From Prevotellaceae bacterium (GTDB taxonomy: Bacteria; Bacteroidota; Bacteroidia; Bacteroidales; Bacteroidaceae): a DNA stretch of 50,604 nt. The first letter of the stretch is position 1. Each line of letters starts with the position of its first letter. Of the stretch, positions 1 through 9,405 are shown one piece after another. The notes below the pieces were generated by a model, which worked only from the letters and a program-made list of their open reading frames with translations, ran no database searches and was not told the DNA's origin. The position numbers and the translations under genes were made by a program. The stretch is from positions 1 through 50,604 of the forward strand of contig JAFLUT010000006.1 of the NCBI GenBank assembly GCA_022508665.1. Direction: 5' to 3'.

Positions 1-21
1 CGATTACAATAGTCAGCCGTG
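1..21. repeat. 21-bp sequence identical to the last 21 bases of the window
   Basis: Bases 1-21 and 50584-50604 are identical (CGATTACAATAGTCAGCC and onward). A related sequence, with the pattern CGATTAyrATwGTCAGC, lies in the hairpin loop region at 10722-10739. The gene content is plainly chromosomal, so I read this as a dispersed repeat on which the assembly broke rather than a true circle of 50.6 kb. Confidence 0.7.
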
Positions 22-89
22 ACAAATTATAATCGTCAGCCAATGCAGATTATCCATGCCAGCGATTGCCTGCTAGTTCACTCAGCCGC

Positions 90-180
90 TGTCCACTTTG
101 GGTGATAACCGTTGTCAACTTTTGAAGGCAACGGCTGTCAACTTTTGACCTCAGCCGCCCACAACTTTTTGTGGTAGCGT
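90..180. repeat. Four degenerate 23-bp tandem repeats forming hairpins
   Basis: The core CAACTTTTG, or a close variant, recurs at about 93, 116, 139 and 161, a spacing of 23, 23 and 22 bases. The flanks pair. CCGTTG (109-114) pairs with CAACGG (129-134), CGGCTG (132-137) with CAGCCG (152-157), and CCACAA (159-164) with TTGTGG (169-174). The unit lies upstream of the gltX promoter. No spacers or cas genes are present, so it is not CRISPR. It may be a REP-like extragenic element, possibly part of the repeat on which the contig ends. Confidence 0.5.
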
Positions 181-244
181 GCGGTGTTTTACAGAGGCAA
201 AATCATTTTTCAAGGCATCGTTTTTCTCTTTGTAGTTTTTTTCT

Positions 245-252
245 TATCTTTG
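245..252 (+). promoter_or_regulatory. gltX promoter -7 element (TATCTTTG)
   Basis: TATCTTTG matches the Bacteroidetes TAnnTTTG -7 consensus. It lies 25 bases before the ATG at 277. No good TTTG -33 box is seen at the usual spacing. Its position excludes the longer reading that would start translation at 184, upstream of the promoter. Confidence 0.6.
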
Positions 253-276
253 CATATAAATTCAGAACAGAAAACT

Positions 277-1839
277 ATGACAGAAAGAAAAGTGAGGGTG
301 CGTTTTGCGCCCAGTCCTACGGGACCTCTGCATATTGGCGGTGTACGTACCGCTCTCTATAATTATTTGTTTGCCAAGCAGCATGGCGGCGACCTGATTT
401 TCCGTATCGAAGACACCGACTCTACGCGTTTCGTGCCGGGGGCGGAAGAGTATATTATCGAGTCGTTCAAGTGGCTGGGCATCAAGTTTGACGAGGGCGT
501 ATCTTTCGGAGGCAATCATGGCCCTTATCGTCAAAGCGAGCGCAGGGATATATATAAGAAATATGTGCAGGTGTTGCTCGACAATGGCAAGGCTTATTAC
601 GCTTTCGACACGCCCGAAGAGTTGAATGCCAAGCGTGAGGAAATAGAGAATTTCCAGTATGATGCTTCAACACGAGGCATGATGCGCAACTCCTTAACAA
701 TGAGCAAGGAAGAGGTGGAAAGCCTCATCGCACAAGGCGAGCAGTATGTGGTGCGTTTCAAGATTGAGCCGGGGCGTGACGTGCTGGTGGACGACCTCAT
801 CCGCGGAGAAGTTCGCATCAATTCGTCTATACTCGATGATAAGGTGCTGTACAAGAGTGCCGACCAGTTGCCGACGTATCATCTTGCCAACATTGTGGAC
901 GACCATTTAATGGAAGTGACGCACGTCATACGAGGCGAGGAGTGGCTGCCTTCTGCTCCACTCCACGTGCTTCTGTATGAAGCATTTGGGTGGGCTGATA
1001 CAATGCCACGATTTGCTCATCTTCCACTCCTTCTGAAGCCTATTGGGAACGGAAAACTGTCGAAGCGCGACGGCGACAAATTGGGTTTCCCCGTCTTCCC
1101 TCTCGAATGGCACGACCCGAAGAGCGGCGAGGTGTCGTCGGGCTATCGTGAGAAAGGCTATCTGCCCGAGGCGGTGGTGAACTTCCTCGCTCTGTTGGGT
1201 TGGAATCCGGGCAATGACCAAGAGTTGATGACTTTGGACGAAATGGTGGAACTTTTCGACCTGAGCAAATGCTCAAAGAATGGCGCAAAATTCGACTATG
1301 TGAAGGCGGCGTGGTTTAACCACCAATACTTGCTTCAGCACCCCGACACGGATTGGTGTCCCGATTTCGACAAGGTGCTGAAAGCCAACGGCATAGAGGC
1401 GACAACAGAGCAGGAGGCTGAGGTGGTACGCATGATGAAAATGAAGGTGATAGAATATGTTGACGGTCAGGGCAATAAGAAGAAGCGCAACATATCCTTC
1501 CCAAGCGACTTGTGGCCATTGACAAAATTCTTCTTCGTCGCCCCGACGGAGTTTGACGCCGAGGGCGACAAGTTCATTCGCAAGAACTGGAAAGAGACAA
1601 CAGCCGACGAAATGAAGCAGTTAATCTCTATTTTGGACACCTGCACTAATTGGAACACAGAGGAACTGAAAGCAGCCGTTGACCCATGGGCTGAGCAGAC
1701 GGGCATCAAGCCATGGAACGCATGGCGTGTAGCGCTTGTCGGCACAGGACAAGGGCCTGACATGTATGAACTTGCGGCATTCCTTGGCAAGGAGGAAACT
1801 TTCCGAAGAACTAAGTTTGCAATAGACACACTCGGCTGA
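277..1839 (+). CDS. gltX: Glutamyl-tRNA synthetase
   Basis: Class I aminoacyl-tRNA synthetase that charges tRNA-Glu in the cytoplasm. The reading from ATG 277 gives 520 residues. It opens with the family pattern [13 protein letters not shown], whose HIGH-type signature HIGG is at residues 19-22. The KMSKS-type signature KLSKR is at 260-264. An anticodon-binding helical C-terminus follows. The frame is open upstream to 184, but the TATCTTTG promoter at 245-252 and the conserved N-terminus both support 277. The protein is slightly longer than many bacterial homologues (about 470-500), with extra sequence between the signature and the C-terminal domain, as is common in Bacteroidetes. The next gene starts 45 bases downstream on the same strand, so the two may be co-transcribed. 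Confidence 0.97.
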   Translation: MTERKVRVRFAPSPTGPLHIGGVRTALYNYLFAKQHGGDLIFRIEDTDSTRFVPGAEEYIIESFKWLGIKFDEGVSFGGNHGPYRQSERRDIYKKYVQVLLDNGKAYYAFDTPEELNAKREEIENFQYDASTRGMMRNSLTMSKEEVESLIAQGEQYVVRFKIEPGRDVLVDDLIRGEVRINSSILDDKVLYKSADQLPTYHLANIVDDHLMEVTHVIRGEEWLPSAPLHVLLYEAFGWADTMPRFAHLPLLLKPIGNGKLSKRDGDKLGFPVFPLEWHDPKSGEVSSGYREKGYLPEAVVNFLALLGWNPGNDQELMTLDEMVELFDLSKCSKNGAKFDYVKAAWFNHQYLLQHPDTDWCPDFDKVLKANGIEATTEQEAEVVRMMKMKVIEYVDGQGNKKKRNISFPSDLWPLTKFFFVAPTEFDAEGDKFIRKNWKETTADEMKQLISILDTCTNWNTEELKAAVDPWAEQTGIKPWNAWRVALVGTGQGPDMYELAAFLGKEETFRRTKFAIDTLG

Positions 1840-1884
1840 TGGGCTATTCCCACTAATGGACAGATACATCAACACTCTGTTTTT

Positions 1885-4845
1885 ATGTCATCTACCGATA
1901 ACCGCTATCCTAAACTGCGTGAGACGAAGTTCGTCGAACTGATGCAGCGTCGCATATTCAACGTCCTCATCATTGCCAATCCATACGATGCCTTCATGCT
2001 GGAGGATGACGGGCGAGTGGACGAGAAAATCTTTGACGAGTATGCAAAACTCGGTCTGCGTTATCCGCCCCGTTTCTTCCGTGCCGCATCGCAAGAAGAT
2101 GCGGCGGAGTTGATTGGCCAGAACGCTTTCGACCTCGTCATCTGCATGCCCGGAACAGGCAGCAATGATGTGTTTGGCATTGCTCGTGGCATCAAGACGG
2201 ATTTCCCGTCATTGCCGATAGTGGTGCTTACACCATTCTCGCACGGCATAACACGGCGCATGGAGAATGAGGATTTGAGCGCCTTCGAGTATGTGTTCTG
2301 CTGGTTGGGAAACACAGAACTGCTGCTCTCCATCATAAAACTGATGGAGGACAAGATGAACCTCGAACACGATATTGCGGCTGGCGTGCAGATGATATTG
2401 CTGGTGGAGGACAGCATCCGTTTCTATTCCTCATTGCTTCCCATTCTCTACCGTTTCGTGCTTCAGCAGAGCCTCGAATTTGCCACAGAGGCACTCAACT
2501 CGCAGTTGGAAATGTTGCGCATGAGAGGACGTCCGAAGATTGTGCTGGCACGCAACTATGAGGAAGCGTGGGCGTTGTATTCTCGATATAGCGACAACGT
2601 TTTGGGAGTCATCAGCGACTGCCGTTTCCCTGTGAGTGCATCGGCGAAGGAGAAGGATGAACTGGCAGGTTTCAGACTGCTGAGTGCCATTCGTGAGGTG
2701 GATGAATATGTGCCGTTGGTGCTTGACACGAGCGAGGCGGACAAGAAGGCTTGTGCCGACCAGTGCAGTGCGTCGTTCATCGACAAGGGGTCGAAGAAAC
2801 TGAACCAAGACATAAAGGATGTGCTGACGAAGTACTTTGGGTTTGGCGATTTCATCTTCCGCAGCCCAGAAACCATGGAAGAGATAGCACGCATCCGAAA
2901 TCTGAAAGAGTTGCAGGATAACATCTTCACTCTGCCTTCCGAATCGCTCGGATACCACCTGCGCCGCAACAACGTGTCGCGCTGGCTTTCGTCGCGTGCA
3001 ATCTTCCCTGTAGCGGAATTTCTGAAAAAGATAACATGGAAGGTAGAGAGCGACGTGGATGCACATAGGCAGTACATCTTCGATGCCATAGTCAGTTATC
3101 GCCGCATGAAGAACCGTGGCGTAGTGGCGGTGTTTCATCGTGACCGCTATGACAGTTACAGTCAGTTCGCACGCATTGGAGAAGGTTCTTTGGGAGGAAA
3201 AGGCAGAGGTCTGGCATTTCTCGACAATATAATAAAGCGGCGTACCGACCTCAACGGATACAGCAATGCGACTGTGCAGATACCTAAAACGGTTGTGCTT
3301 TGCACTGATATCTTCGACCAGTTCATGGAGTCCAACGGACTGTATGAAGTGGCTCTCTCCGACCTGCCAGATGAGGAGATTTTGCAGTATTTCTTGCGTG
3401 GCAGACTGCCCAATACGCTTGCCGATGACCTCATGTCGTTCATGGAGGTGGTTAATGCCCCTGTGGCTATACGTTCATCGTCCTTGCTCGAGGATAGCCA
3501 CTATCAACCTTTTGCTGGCATCTATTCCACATATATGATACCTCGTGTGGAGGACAAGTACGCACGCCTCGAAATGCTGTCCAATGCTATCAAGAGCGTT
3601 TATGCAAGCGTCTTTTACCGTGCATCAAAAGAATATATGGTGGCAACGTCCAATGTGATAGACCAAGAGAAAATGGCTGTAATTCTGCAAGAGGTTGTTG
3701 GGCAGGAGTATGGCAGCGGGTTCTATCCGACCATATCGGGAGTGGGGCGAAGCATAAACTACTACCCCATAGGCGACGAGAAGGCTGATGAAGGCATTGT
3801 GGAACTGGCTCTCGGACTGGGCAAATATATTGTTGACGGAGGACTATGCCTTAGAGTTTGTCCTTATCATCCCGACAAGGTGCTGCAAACCAGCGAAATG
3901 GAGATTGCATTGCGTGAGACGCAGACGAAGTTCTATGCACTTGTTCCCACATCCAACCTCCAGTTTCAAGTCGATGATGCTTTCAACCTTAAGACTGTCA
4001 CGGTGCGTGATGCTGACCACGACGGCTCGTTGCAGTGGATTGTCTCTACTTATATCCCTTACGACCAGTGCATCTACGACGGCTATTATGAGGGCAAGAA
4101 CCGCAAGATAATCTCTTTCTGCGGAGTGTTGCAAAACGGCGTATTCCCTCTGCCCGAACTCTTGCAGAAGGTGCTGAAATATGGCCAAGAAGAAATGGCA
4201 CGCCCTGTTGAAATAGAGTTCGCCGTCAATCTCCATGACGACAAGACGGGAGAGTTCTACCTTTTGCAAATCCGCCCAATGGTGGACAACCAAATGAGGC
4301 TCGATGAGGACTTGACCGCTGTTGCCGACGATGCCTGCATTATTCGCAGCCACAATGCCATTGGACATGGAATAGTGTCAGACATTCTCGACATCGTATA
4401 TGTGAAAACGGAGAACTACACAGCCTCAAACAACCCAGCCATTGCTGATGAAATTCAGCACATCAACCGAGGCTTTTTGGAACGGGGCGAGAACTATGTG
4501 CTTATCGGTCCGGGGCGCTGGGGGTCGAGCGATTCGTGGCTTGGCGTGCCAGTGAAGTGGCCGAGCATATCGGGCGCAAAGGTCATTGTAGAGGCAGGTT
4601 TACGAAACTTCCATGTCGAACCAAGCCAAGGCACCCATTTCTTCCAAAACCTCACGAGCATGGGAGTGGGATATTTTACAGTCAACGACTTCATCGGCGA
4701 CGGCATATATCGTCAGGACTTCCTCAACTCTTTACCTGCTGTGGAGGAGACGGAGCATGTACGACACGTCCGTTTCCCTAATCCTGTTGTCATAAAAATA
4801 GACGGGATGAAGAAGGAAGGACTTGTGCTTTTTCCGCAAAACTGA
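1885..4845 (+). CDS. Double REC-like / PEP-pyruvate-binding (PPDK_N) domain protein
   Basis: A 986-residue protein often labelled PEP synthase in Bacteroidetes, but built differently. Residues about 20-150 look like a degenerate response-regulator fold. Residues about 170-315 look like a fuller receiver: LLVEDS with acidic E175/D176, candidate phospho-acceptor D245 in ISDCRF, and the conserved lysine in IDKGSK (K301). From about 430 a PPDK_N / ATP-grasp-like part begins (GEGSLGGKGRG). The nucleotide-binding motif APVAIRSSSLLEDS has R530. A conserved tail follows, containing IGPGRWGSSDSW. I see no phosphohistidine swivelling domain (GGxTSHA) and no PEP_utilizer C-terminal barrel, so catalysis of PEP synthesis is doubtful. 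A signalling or phosphotransfer role is inference. A terminator hairpin follows at 4918-4949. Confidence 0.85.
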   Translation: MSSTDNRYPKLRETKFVELMQRRIFNVLIIANPYDAFMLEDDGRVDEKIFDEYAKLGLRYPPRFFRAASQEDAAELIGQNAFDLVICMPGTGSNDVFGIARGIKTDFPSLPIVVLTPFSHGITRRMENEDLSAFEYVFCWLGNTELLLSIIKLMEDKMNLEHDIAAGVQMILLVEDSIRFYSSLLPILYRFVLQQSLEFATEALNSQLEMLRMRGRPKIVLARNYEEAWALYSRYSDNVLGVISDCRFPVSASAKEKDELAGFRLLSAIREVDEYVPLVLDTSEADKKACADQCSASFIDKGSKKLNQDIKDVLTKYFGFGDFIFRSPETMEEIARIRNLKELQDNIFTLPSESLGYHLRRNNVSRWLSSRAIFPVAEFLKKITWKVESDVDAHRQYIFDAIVSYRRMKNRGVVAVFHRDRYDSYSQFARIGEGSLGGKGRGLAFLDNIIKRRTDLNGYSNATVQIPKTVVLCTDIFDQFMESNGLYEVALSDLPDEEILQYFLRGRLPNTLADDLMSFMEVVNAPVAIRSSSLLEDSHYQPFAGIYSTYMIPRVEDKYARLEMLSNAIKSVYASVFYRASKEYMVATSNVIDQEKMAVILQEVVGQEYGSGFYPTISGVGRSINYYPIGDEKADEGIVELALGLGKYIVDGGLCLRVCPYHPDKVLQTSEMEIALRETQTKFYALVPTSNLQFQVDDAFNLKTVTVRDADHDGSLQWIVSTYIPYDQCIYDGYYEGKNRKIISFCGVLQNGVFPLPELLQKVLKYGQEEMARPVEIEFAVNLHDDKTGEFYLLQIRPMVDNQMRLDEDLTAVADDACIIRSHNAIGHGIVSDILDIVYVKTENYTASNNPAIADEIQHINRGFLERGENYVLIGPGRWGSSDSWLGVPVKWPSISGAKVIVEAGLRNFHVEPSQGTHFFQNLTSMGVGYFTVNDFIGDGIYRQDFLNSLPAVEETEHVRHVRFPNPVVIKIDGMKKEGLVLFPQN

Positions 4846-4917
4846 ATTATAAGAAGAAAGCCTAATTAAAGGGTCAGTTACTATTTGACGAAAAGGAAAT
4901 TTCATCACCAACTATAT

Positions 4918-4955
4918 GGAATGGAGTATTTTGTGTATATTTCCATTCCTTTTGT
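4918..4955 (+). terminator. Hairpin terminator after the PEP-binding protein gene
   Basis: GGAATGGA (4918-4925) pairs with TCCATTCC (4942-4949) across a 16-base loop and is followed directly by TTTTGTTT. This fits a rho-independent terminator that ends the gltX / PEP-binding transcript before the glnS promoter. Confidence 0.55.
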
Positions 4956-4985
4956 TTCCTTAATGAAAAATCTTTTGTAATTTTG
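4951..4985 (+). promoter_or_regulatory. glnS promoter (TTTG ... TAATTTTG)
   Basis: TAATTTTG at 4978-4985 matches the TAnnTTTG -7 consensus. TTTG at 4951-4954 could be the -33 box with a 23-base gap, which is on the long side. The ATG follows at 5035, giving a leader of about 40 bases. Confidence 0.55.
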
Positions 4986-5034
4986 CAAAAGAAAAATTAA
5001 GGTATAATACATATTTAATATATTTATAAAGAAT

Positions 5035-6816
5035 ATGAGTACAGAATGTACAGAAGATGTGAAGATTGAAGAGGGTAAAAGAGAGTCTCTTAATTTCATT
5101 GAAGAACAACTAGTAAAGGATTTGGCAGAGGGCAAAAACGGTGGAAGAATGCAGACTCGATTTCCGCCTGAGCCTAACGGCTATCTGCATATAGGGCATG
5201 CAAAGGCGATTGCCCTCGACTTCGGAATGGCGAAGAAGTATGGGGGTGTGTGCAACCTGCGTATGGACGACACCAATCCGCAGAAGGAGGACACGGAATA
5301 TGTGGAGGCGATAAAGAGGGACATCGAGTGGCTCGGTTTCGAGTGGGGCGATGTGCTGTATGCGAGTGATTATTTTCAGCAGTTGTGGGACTTGGCTGTG
5401 GAGTTGATAAAGCAGGGGAAGGCGTACATCGACGAGCAGACGGCGGAGCAGATTGCGGAGCAGAAGGGAACGCCTACGCAGGCTGGTGTGAACTCGCCTT
5501 ATCGTGACCGACCTGTGGAGGAGAGTCTGCGGCTGTTTGAGGAGATGAACTCGGGCAAGATGGAGCCGGGCAAGATGGTGCTGAGGGCGAAGATTGACAT
5601 GGCAAATCCTAATATGCACTTCCGCGACCCTATCATGTATCGTGTGCTGAATTTGCCGCATTGGCGTACTGGAAATAAGTGGAATGCCTATCCGATGTAT
5701 GACTATACGCATGGGCAATGTGACTATTGGGAGGGCGTGACACATTCGTGGTGTACGTTGGAGTTTGTCAGCCATCGTCCGCTCTATGACTTGTTTGTAG
5801 ATTGGGTGAAGATGACTGACGGAACGGACAATCCGATAGACGATAACCGTCCTCGTCAGACGGAGTTCAACAAGTTGAACCTTACGCATATATTGCTGTC
5901 GAAGCGAAATCTGCTTATCCTCGTTGAGGAGGGAGTGGTGAACGGCTGGGACGACCCACGAATGCCGACCATCTGTGGTTTCCGTCGTCGCGGATATAGC
6001 CCGGAGGGAATACTGGCGTTCATCGACAAGATTGGATATACGAAGTTCGATGCTTTGAACCAGATGTCGCTCTTCGAGTCGGCTGTGCGTGACGACCTGA
6101 ACAAGAGGGCGTTGCGAGTGAGTGCTGTGGTAAATCCTGTGAAACTGGTGATAACGAACTTCCCCGAAGGCGAGACTGAAACATACACGGCGGTGAATAA
6201 CCCTGAGAATGAGGCAGACGGAACGCACGAGATTGAGTTCAGCCGTGAGTTGTGGATTGAGCGTGAGGACTTTATGGAGGATGCTCCGAAGAAGTTCTTC
6301 CGTCTTGGTCCGGGCAAGCAGGTGAGACTGAAGAACTCGTACATCATACAGTGTTCGGAAAATGTGGATGAGTGTGTGGTGAAGGATGAAGAAGGGAACA
6401 TCGTGGAAATCCGTGCCGAACTCATCCCCGACACTAAGACGGGGCAGGCGAACAGCAACATGAAGATAAAGGGAAAGACCATACACTGGGTGAGTTGCAA
6501 GCATTGCATCGAAGCGGAGGTGCGTAACTACGACCGCCTGTGGATGGTGGAGAACCCTCGCGATGAGATTGCCGCTTACTCGAAGGAGCATGGCGATGTG
6601 CGTGGCATTGAGGCGATGAGACCGTTCCTCAATCCTAACAGCCTCGAAGTGAAGAAGGCGTATGTGGAGAAATGGCTCGCTACCCGTAAGCCAATGGACT
6701 ACTTGCAGTTCCAGCGCATCGGTTATTATAACGTTGACCCAGACTCTACGCCAGAACACTTGGTGTTCAACCGCACTGTTGGACTGACTGACGCATGGAA
6801 GAAGATTAACGGTTAA
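5035..6816 (+). CDS. glnS: Glutaminyl-tRNA synthetase
   Basis: Class I synthetase that charges tRNA-Gln directly, so this organism does not rely only on the Glu-tRNA-Gln amidotransferase route. It is 593 residues, close to the family norm. The N-terminal pattern RFPPEPNGYLHIGHAK carries HIGH at residues 52-55. The KMSKS-type motif LLSKR is at 287-291, and the family stretch GWDDPRMPT follows soon after. The C-terminal half has the two beta-barrel anticodon-binding domains. A leader of about 30 residues precedes the catalytic core, as in several Bacteroidetes. It has its own promoter and sits 12 bases before a TPR gene that probably shares its transcript. Confidence 0.97.
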   Translation: MSTECTEDVKIEEGKRESLNFIEEQLVKDLAEGKNGGRMQTRFPPEPNGYLHIGHAKAIALDFGMAKKYGGVCNLRMDDTNPQKEDTEYVEAIKRDIEWLGFEWGDVLYASDYFQQLWDLAVELIKQGKAYIDEQTAEQIAEQKGTPTQAGVNSPYRDRPVEESLRLFEEMNSGKMEPGKMVLRAKIDMANPNMHFRDPIMYRVLNLPHWRTGNKWNAYPMYDYTHGQCDYWEGVTHSWCTLEFVSHRPLYDLFVDWVKMTDGTDNPIDDNRPRQTEFNKLNLTHILLSKRNLLILVEEGVVNGWDDPRMPTICGFRRRGYSPEGILAFIDKIGYTKFDALNQMSLFESAVRDDLNKRALRVSAVVNPVKLVITNFPEGETETYTAVNNPENEADGTHEIEFSRELWIEREDFMEDAPKKFFRLGPGKQVRLKNSYIIQCSENVDECVVKDEEGNIVEIRAELIPDTKTGQANSNMKIKGKTIHWVSCKHCIEAEVRNYDRLWMVENPRDEIAAYSKEHGDVRGIEAMRPFLNPNSLEVKKAYVEKWLATRKPMDYLQFQRIGYYNVDPDSTPEHLVFNRTVGLTDAWKKING

Positions 6817-6828
6817 CGTTTTTTGTTG

Positions 6829-8454
6829 ATGGCAAAAGACTATTTTCAGACAGATGAATTTAATGAGTTGCTCAATTTCTATGAGCGGCGAAAGAAGAAG
6901 CAGAAGAGCATCTACTTGGATGCTGATGAGTTTTCGGACATTGCCGACTACTATTTGAACAACGATTTACCTGCGTTGGCAATGGAGGCTGCTGACGAAG
7001 GACTTGCCATTCATCCTAACAGTGATGTGCTGTTGACAATGAAAAGCGCTATATGCATTTATCAGTCACATTTCGAGGAGGCTAAGAGCATTCTTGACGG
7101 AATGGATGAGGATGACCCCGAAGTGCTGTACCAGTTGGCACAGTTGCAATATGCCTATCATTTCGACATTCCGAAAGCGGAAAAAATGTGGCAAAGGTGG
7201 TTGCAAATGGAAAACGGTATAGACGGTGATGACACTGAGTACAAACGAGAAAACTACATACATATAATATCTACTATCGCTGTGCTGCACGAACCGCAAG
7301 ATGTGCTGGAAGAAGGTAAGTGGAAGGAGATTGTGGATACATTGCGGCGATGGATACGTGAATACATTGACACTTTTCAGCCATTGGGCAAGTCTGACCA
7401 TGATATACAGTTGGTAGACATCTGCCGTGAGAACGATCAAGTAGATTTTATGTGCGAGGCACTGACTCAGGTGCTTGAAGAGCGTCCCTATCTTCCTAAA
7501 GGGTGGTCAACCCTTGCACTGGGTCACTATCTTAGACAGGAAACGGAACAGGCTCTTGAAGCATGTGCTTTTGCGTTGGCTATCAACCCTAATGATACGG
7601 ACGCTATGCTCACAAAAGCATATACGCTCTACGAGATGGGGGATAAGCAGGGGGCAAAGGCTGTTTTCAGAGAGTGTCTCGCCAAAGGAGGAGACACCGT
7701 ACAAATTCTGCCACATGCAGAAATGCTTTTCAGCGACGGAGAGCGTGAGGAGGCATTGTCGCAGTTGACATGGATATCACGGTATTTGGAAATCAAGAAA
7801 AAGAAACTGGAAAAGAGGCGAGAGCGTGCTGCTAAGACATCGGCTGAAGAATTTAAGAATGTTGACAATGAGTATAATGCATTCATGGCGCAGTATAAGA
7901 AGACTATGTATGATATGGGGGGGATATATTATCGCAACGGATGCTATAAAAGAAGCGTTAGGACTTATGTCAGTCTTACCACATGTGAAGGCGAAAAGAC
8001 CTCCGAAAACTTCTTTTTGTTAGGGCTTAGTTGGTTGGCACTAAATAAAATTGTCCCAGCGAGAGCGTCGTTTTCCATTGCTTTGAGCAACTCGAATGAC
8101 CGGGTAAAGACTGGGCTTGATATAGCCATGACGTTCATAATGAATAACTATGACGAACTGGCTCTCAGTATGCTTGATTATGTTGACAGTGTGGCAGAAA
8201 AGCAAAACAGCCCTTACGCCGAAGACATTGCTGCCGCAAAATCACTGATATACTTGAAGATGGGCGATACAGAGCAGTTCCTCACATTCTTCAAAATAGC
8301 CTGCGAGGACACGCCTTTACTCGTACATCATGTCTATGGAAGTTATTTCCCCACTGATTTGCCTATTGACGAGTGGTATGACTATGCACAGCGAGAAATA
8401 CAGTCCTTGCTAAAGAAAATCACTCAAGAAGATGTGCATATTGCAGGATTTTAG
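6829..8454 (+). CDS. Tetratricopeptide-repeat protein
   Basis: A soluble helical protein of 541 residues with TPR-like repeats. Examples are the segments beginning near YYLNNDLPALAMEAADEGLAIHPNS, near LALGHYLRQETEQALEACAFALAINPND, and the following TLYEMGDKQGAKAVFRECL. A charged coiled stretch (KKKKLEKRRERAAK) lies near the middle. No signal peptide and no enzyme domain are seen. The ATG at 6829 is preferred over in-frame TTG codons at 6823 and 6826. The gene begins 12 bases after glnS and probably shares its transcript. A role as a protein-protein scaffold follows from the fold, and no partner can be named. Confidence 0.85.
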   Translation: MAKDYFQTDEFNELLNFYERRKKKQKSIYLDADEFSDIADYYLNNDLPALAMEAADEGLAIHPNSDVLLTMKSAICIYQSHFEEAKSILDGMDEDDPEVLYQLAQLQYAYHFDIPKAEKMWQRWLQMENGIDGDDTEYKRENYIHIISTIAVLHEPQDVLEEGKWKEIVDTLRRWIREYIDTFQPLGKSDHDIQLVDICRENDQVDFMCEALTQVLEERPYLPKGWSTLALGHYLRQETEQALEACAFALAINPNDTDAMLTKAYTLYEMGDKQGAKAVFRECLAKGGDTVQILPHAEMLFSDGEREEALSQLTWISRYLEIKKKKLEKRRERAAKTSAEEFKNVDNEYNAFMAQYKKTMYDMGGIYYRNGCYKRSVRTYVSLTTCEGEKTSENFFLLGLSWLALNKIVPARASFSIALSNSNDRVKTGLDIAMTFIMNNYDELALSMLDYVDSVAEKQNSPYAEDIAAAKSLIYLKMGDTEQFLTFFKIACEDTPLLVHHVYGSYFPTDLPIDEWYDYAQREIQSLLKKITQEDVHIAGF

Positions 8455-8462
8455 TAACTTTG
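8455..8462 (+). promoter_or_regulatory. dapA promoter -7 element (TAACTTTG)
   Basis: TAACTTTG begins at the first base after the TPR gene stop and matches TAnnTTTG. The dapA ATG lies 40 bases further on. No clear TTTG -33 box is visible at 17-23 bases upstream. Confidence 0.5.
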
Positions 8463-8502
8463 CACTCTGTAAAGAAATATATACCAAACGAATTTGTGAT
8501 AT

Positions 8503-9405
8503 ATGATACACAATAAATTTAAGGGATTGGGTGTTGCACTCGTCACTCCTTTTACCAAAAGCGGTGAGGTGGATTTTGTCTCATTGCGTCGCTTGCTCGA
8601 CTACCAACTCTCAAACGGCGTTGACTTCATCTGCTTGCTCGGCACAACGGCGGAAACACCGACTTTATCATCCGAGGAACGCCGGCAGGTAAAAGATTTG
8701 GTTGTAAGCAAAGTGAATGGGCAAGTGCCAATCCTCATGGGATGCGGAGGCAACAATACCGCCGCTATCGTTGAACAAATAAAGTCTGACGATTTCAACG
8801 GCATCGACGGCATCCTCAGCGTGTGTCCTTACTACAACAAGCCATCGCAGGAAGGGCTGTATCAGCACTTTAAGGCAATCTCTGCTGCCGCCTCTTTGCG
8901 AAACCTTTCCGTCGTCCTCTACAATGTTCCGGGACGTGTCGGAGTGAATATGACGGCTGAAACCACACTCCGTTTGGCAAATGAATGTGAAAATATCGTT
9001 GCTATCAAAGAAGCCTCTGGCAATTTCACACAAATAGACGATATTATCAAGAACAAGCCTGCAAATTTCGATGTCATTTCTGGCGATGACGGCATTACTT
9101 TCCCTCTCATCACACTTGGTGCAGTAGGTGTCATATCCGTTATAGGCAACGCCCTTCCAAAAGAGTTTAGCCGCATGGTACGACTTGCTCTCAATGGTGA
9201 CTACGCCAATGCCTTGACCATACACCACAAATTCACGGAACTTTTCAAACTCCTTTTCGTAGACGGCAACCCCGCAGGCGTGAAGGCGATGCTCAACTCT
9301 ATGGGGTTGATTGAGAACGAACTGCGTCTCCCTCTTGTGCCGTCTCGCATATCCACTTTTGAGAAGATTGCAGCAATCATCAAAGAACTGAACATCAAGT
9401 GCTGA
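8503..9405 (+). CDS. dapA: 4-hydroxy-tetrahydrodipicolinate synthase
   Basis: Condenses pyruvate with aspartate semialdehyde at the entry to the lysine / diaminopimelate pathway. It is 300 residues, a normal length. The Schiff-base lysine is K169 in IKEASGN. The catalytic tyrosine is Y140 in YNVPGR, and the loop GTTAE at 47-51 carries the substrate-binding threonines. This is a complete, intact TIM-barrel enzyme of the DHDPS family. The next gene starts at a GTG inside its last codons, so the two are translationally coupled. Lysine-mediated feedback cannot be judged from sequence here. Confidence 0.97.
   Translation: MIHNKFKGLGVALVTPFTKSGEVDFVSLRRLLDYQLSNGVDFICLLGTTAETPTLSSEERRQVKDLVVSKVNGQVPILMGCGGNNTAAIVEQIKSDDFNGIDGILSVCPYYNKPSQEGLYQHFKAISAAASLRNLSVVLYNVPGRVGVNMTAETTLRLANECENIVAIKEASGNFTQIDDIIKNKPANFDVISGDDGITFPLITLGAVGVISVIGNALPKEFSRMVRLALNGDYANALTIHHKFTELFKLLFVDGNPAGVKAMLNSMGLIENELRLPLVPSRISTFEKIAAIIKELNIKC

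Noticed and set aside
90..180. CRISPR array
   Set aside because: The units are contiguous, degenerate and pair with each other. There are no spacers and no cas genes.
1885..4845. Bona fide PEP synthase (ppsA)
   Set aside because: The phosphohistidine and PEP-binding domains are not visible, and receiver-like domains are present instead.
5110..6759. A 549-codon open frame on the minus strand across glnS
   Set aside because: It is antisense to an intact synthetase and rich in Arg, Leu and His without any fold pattern.
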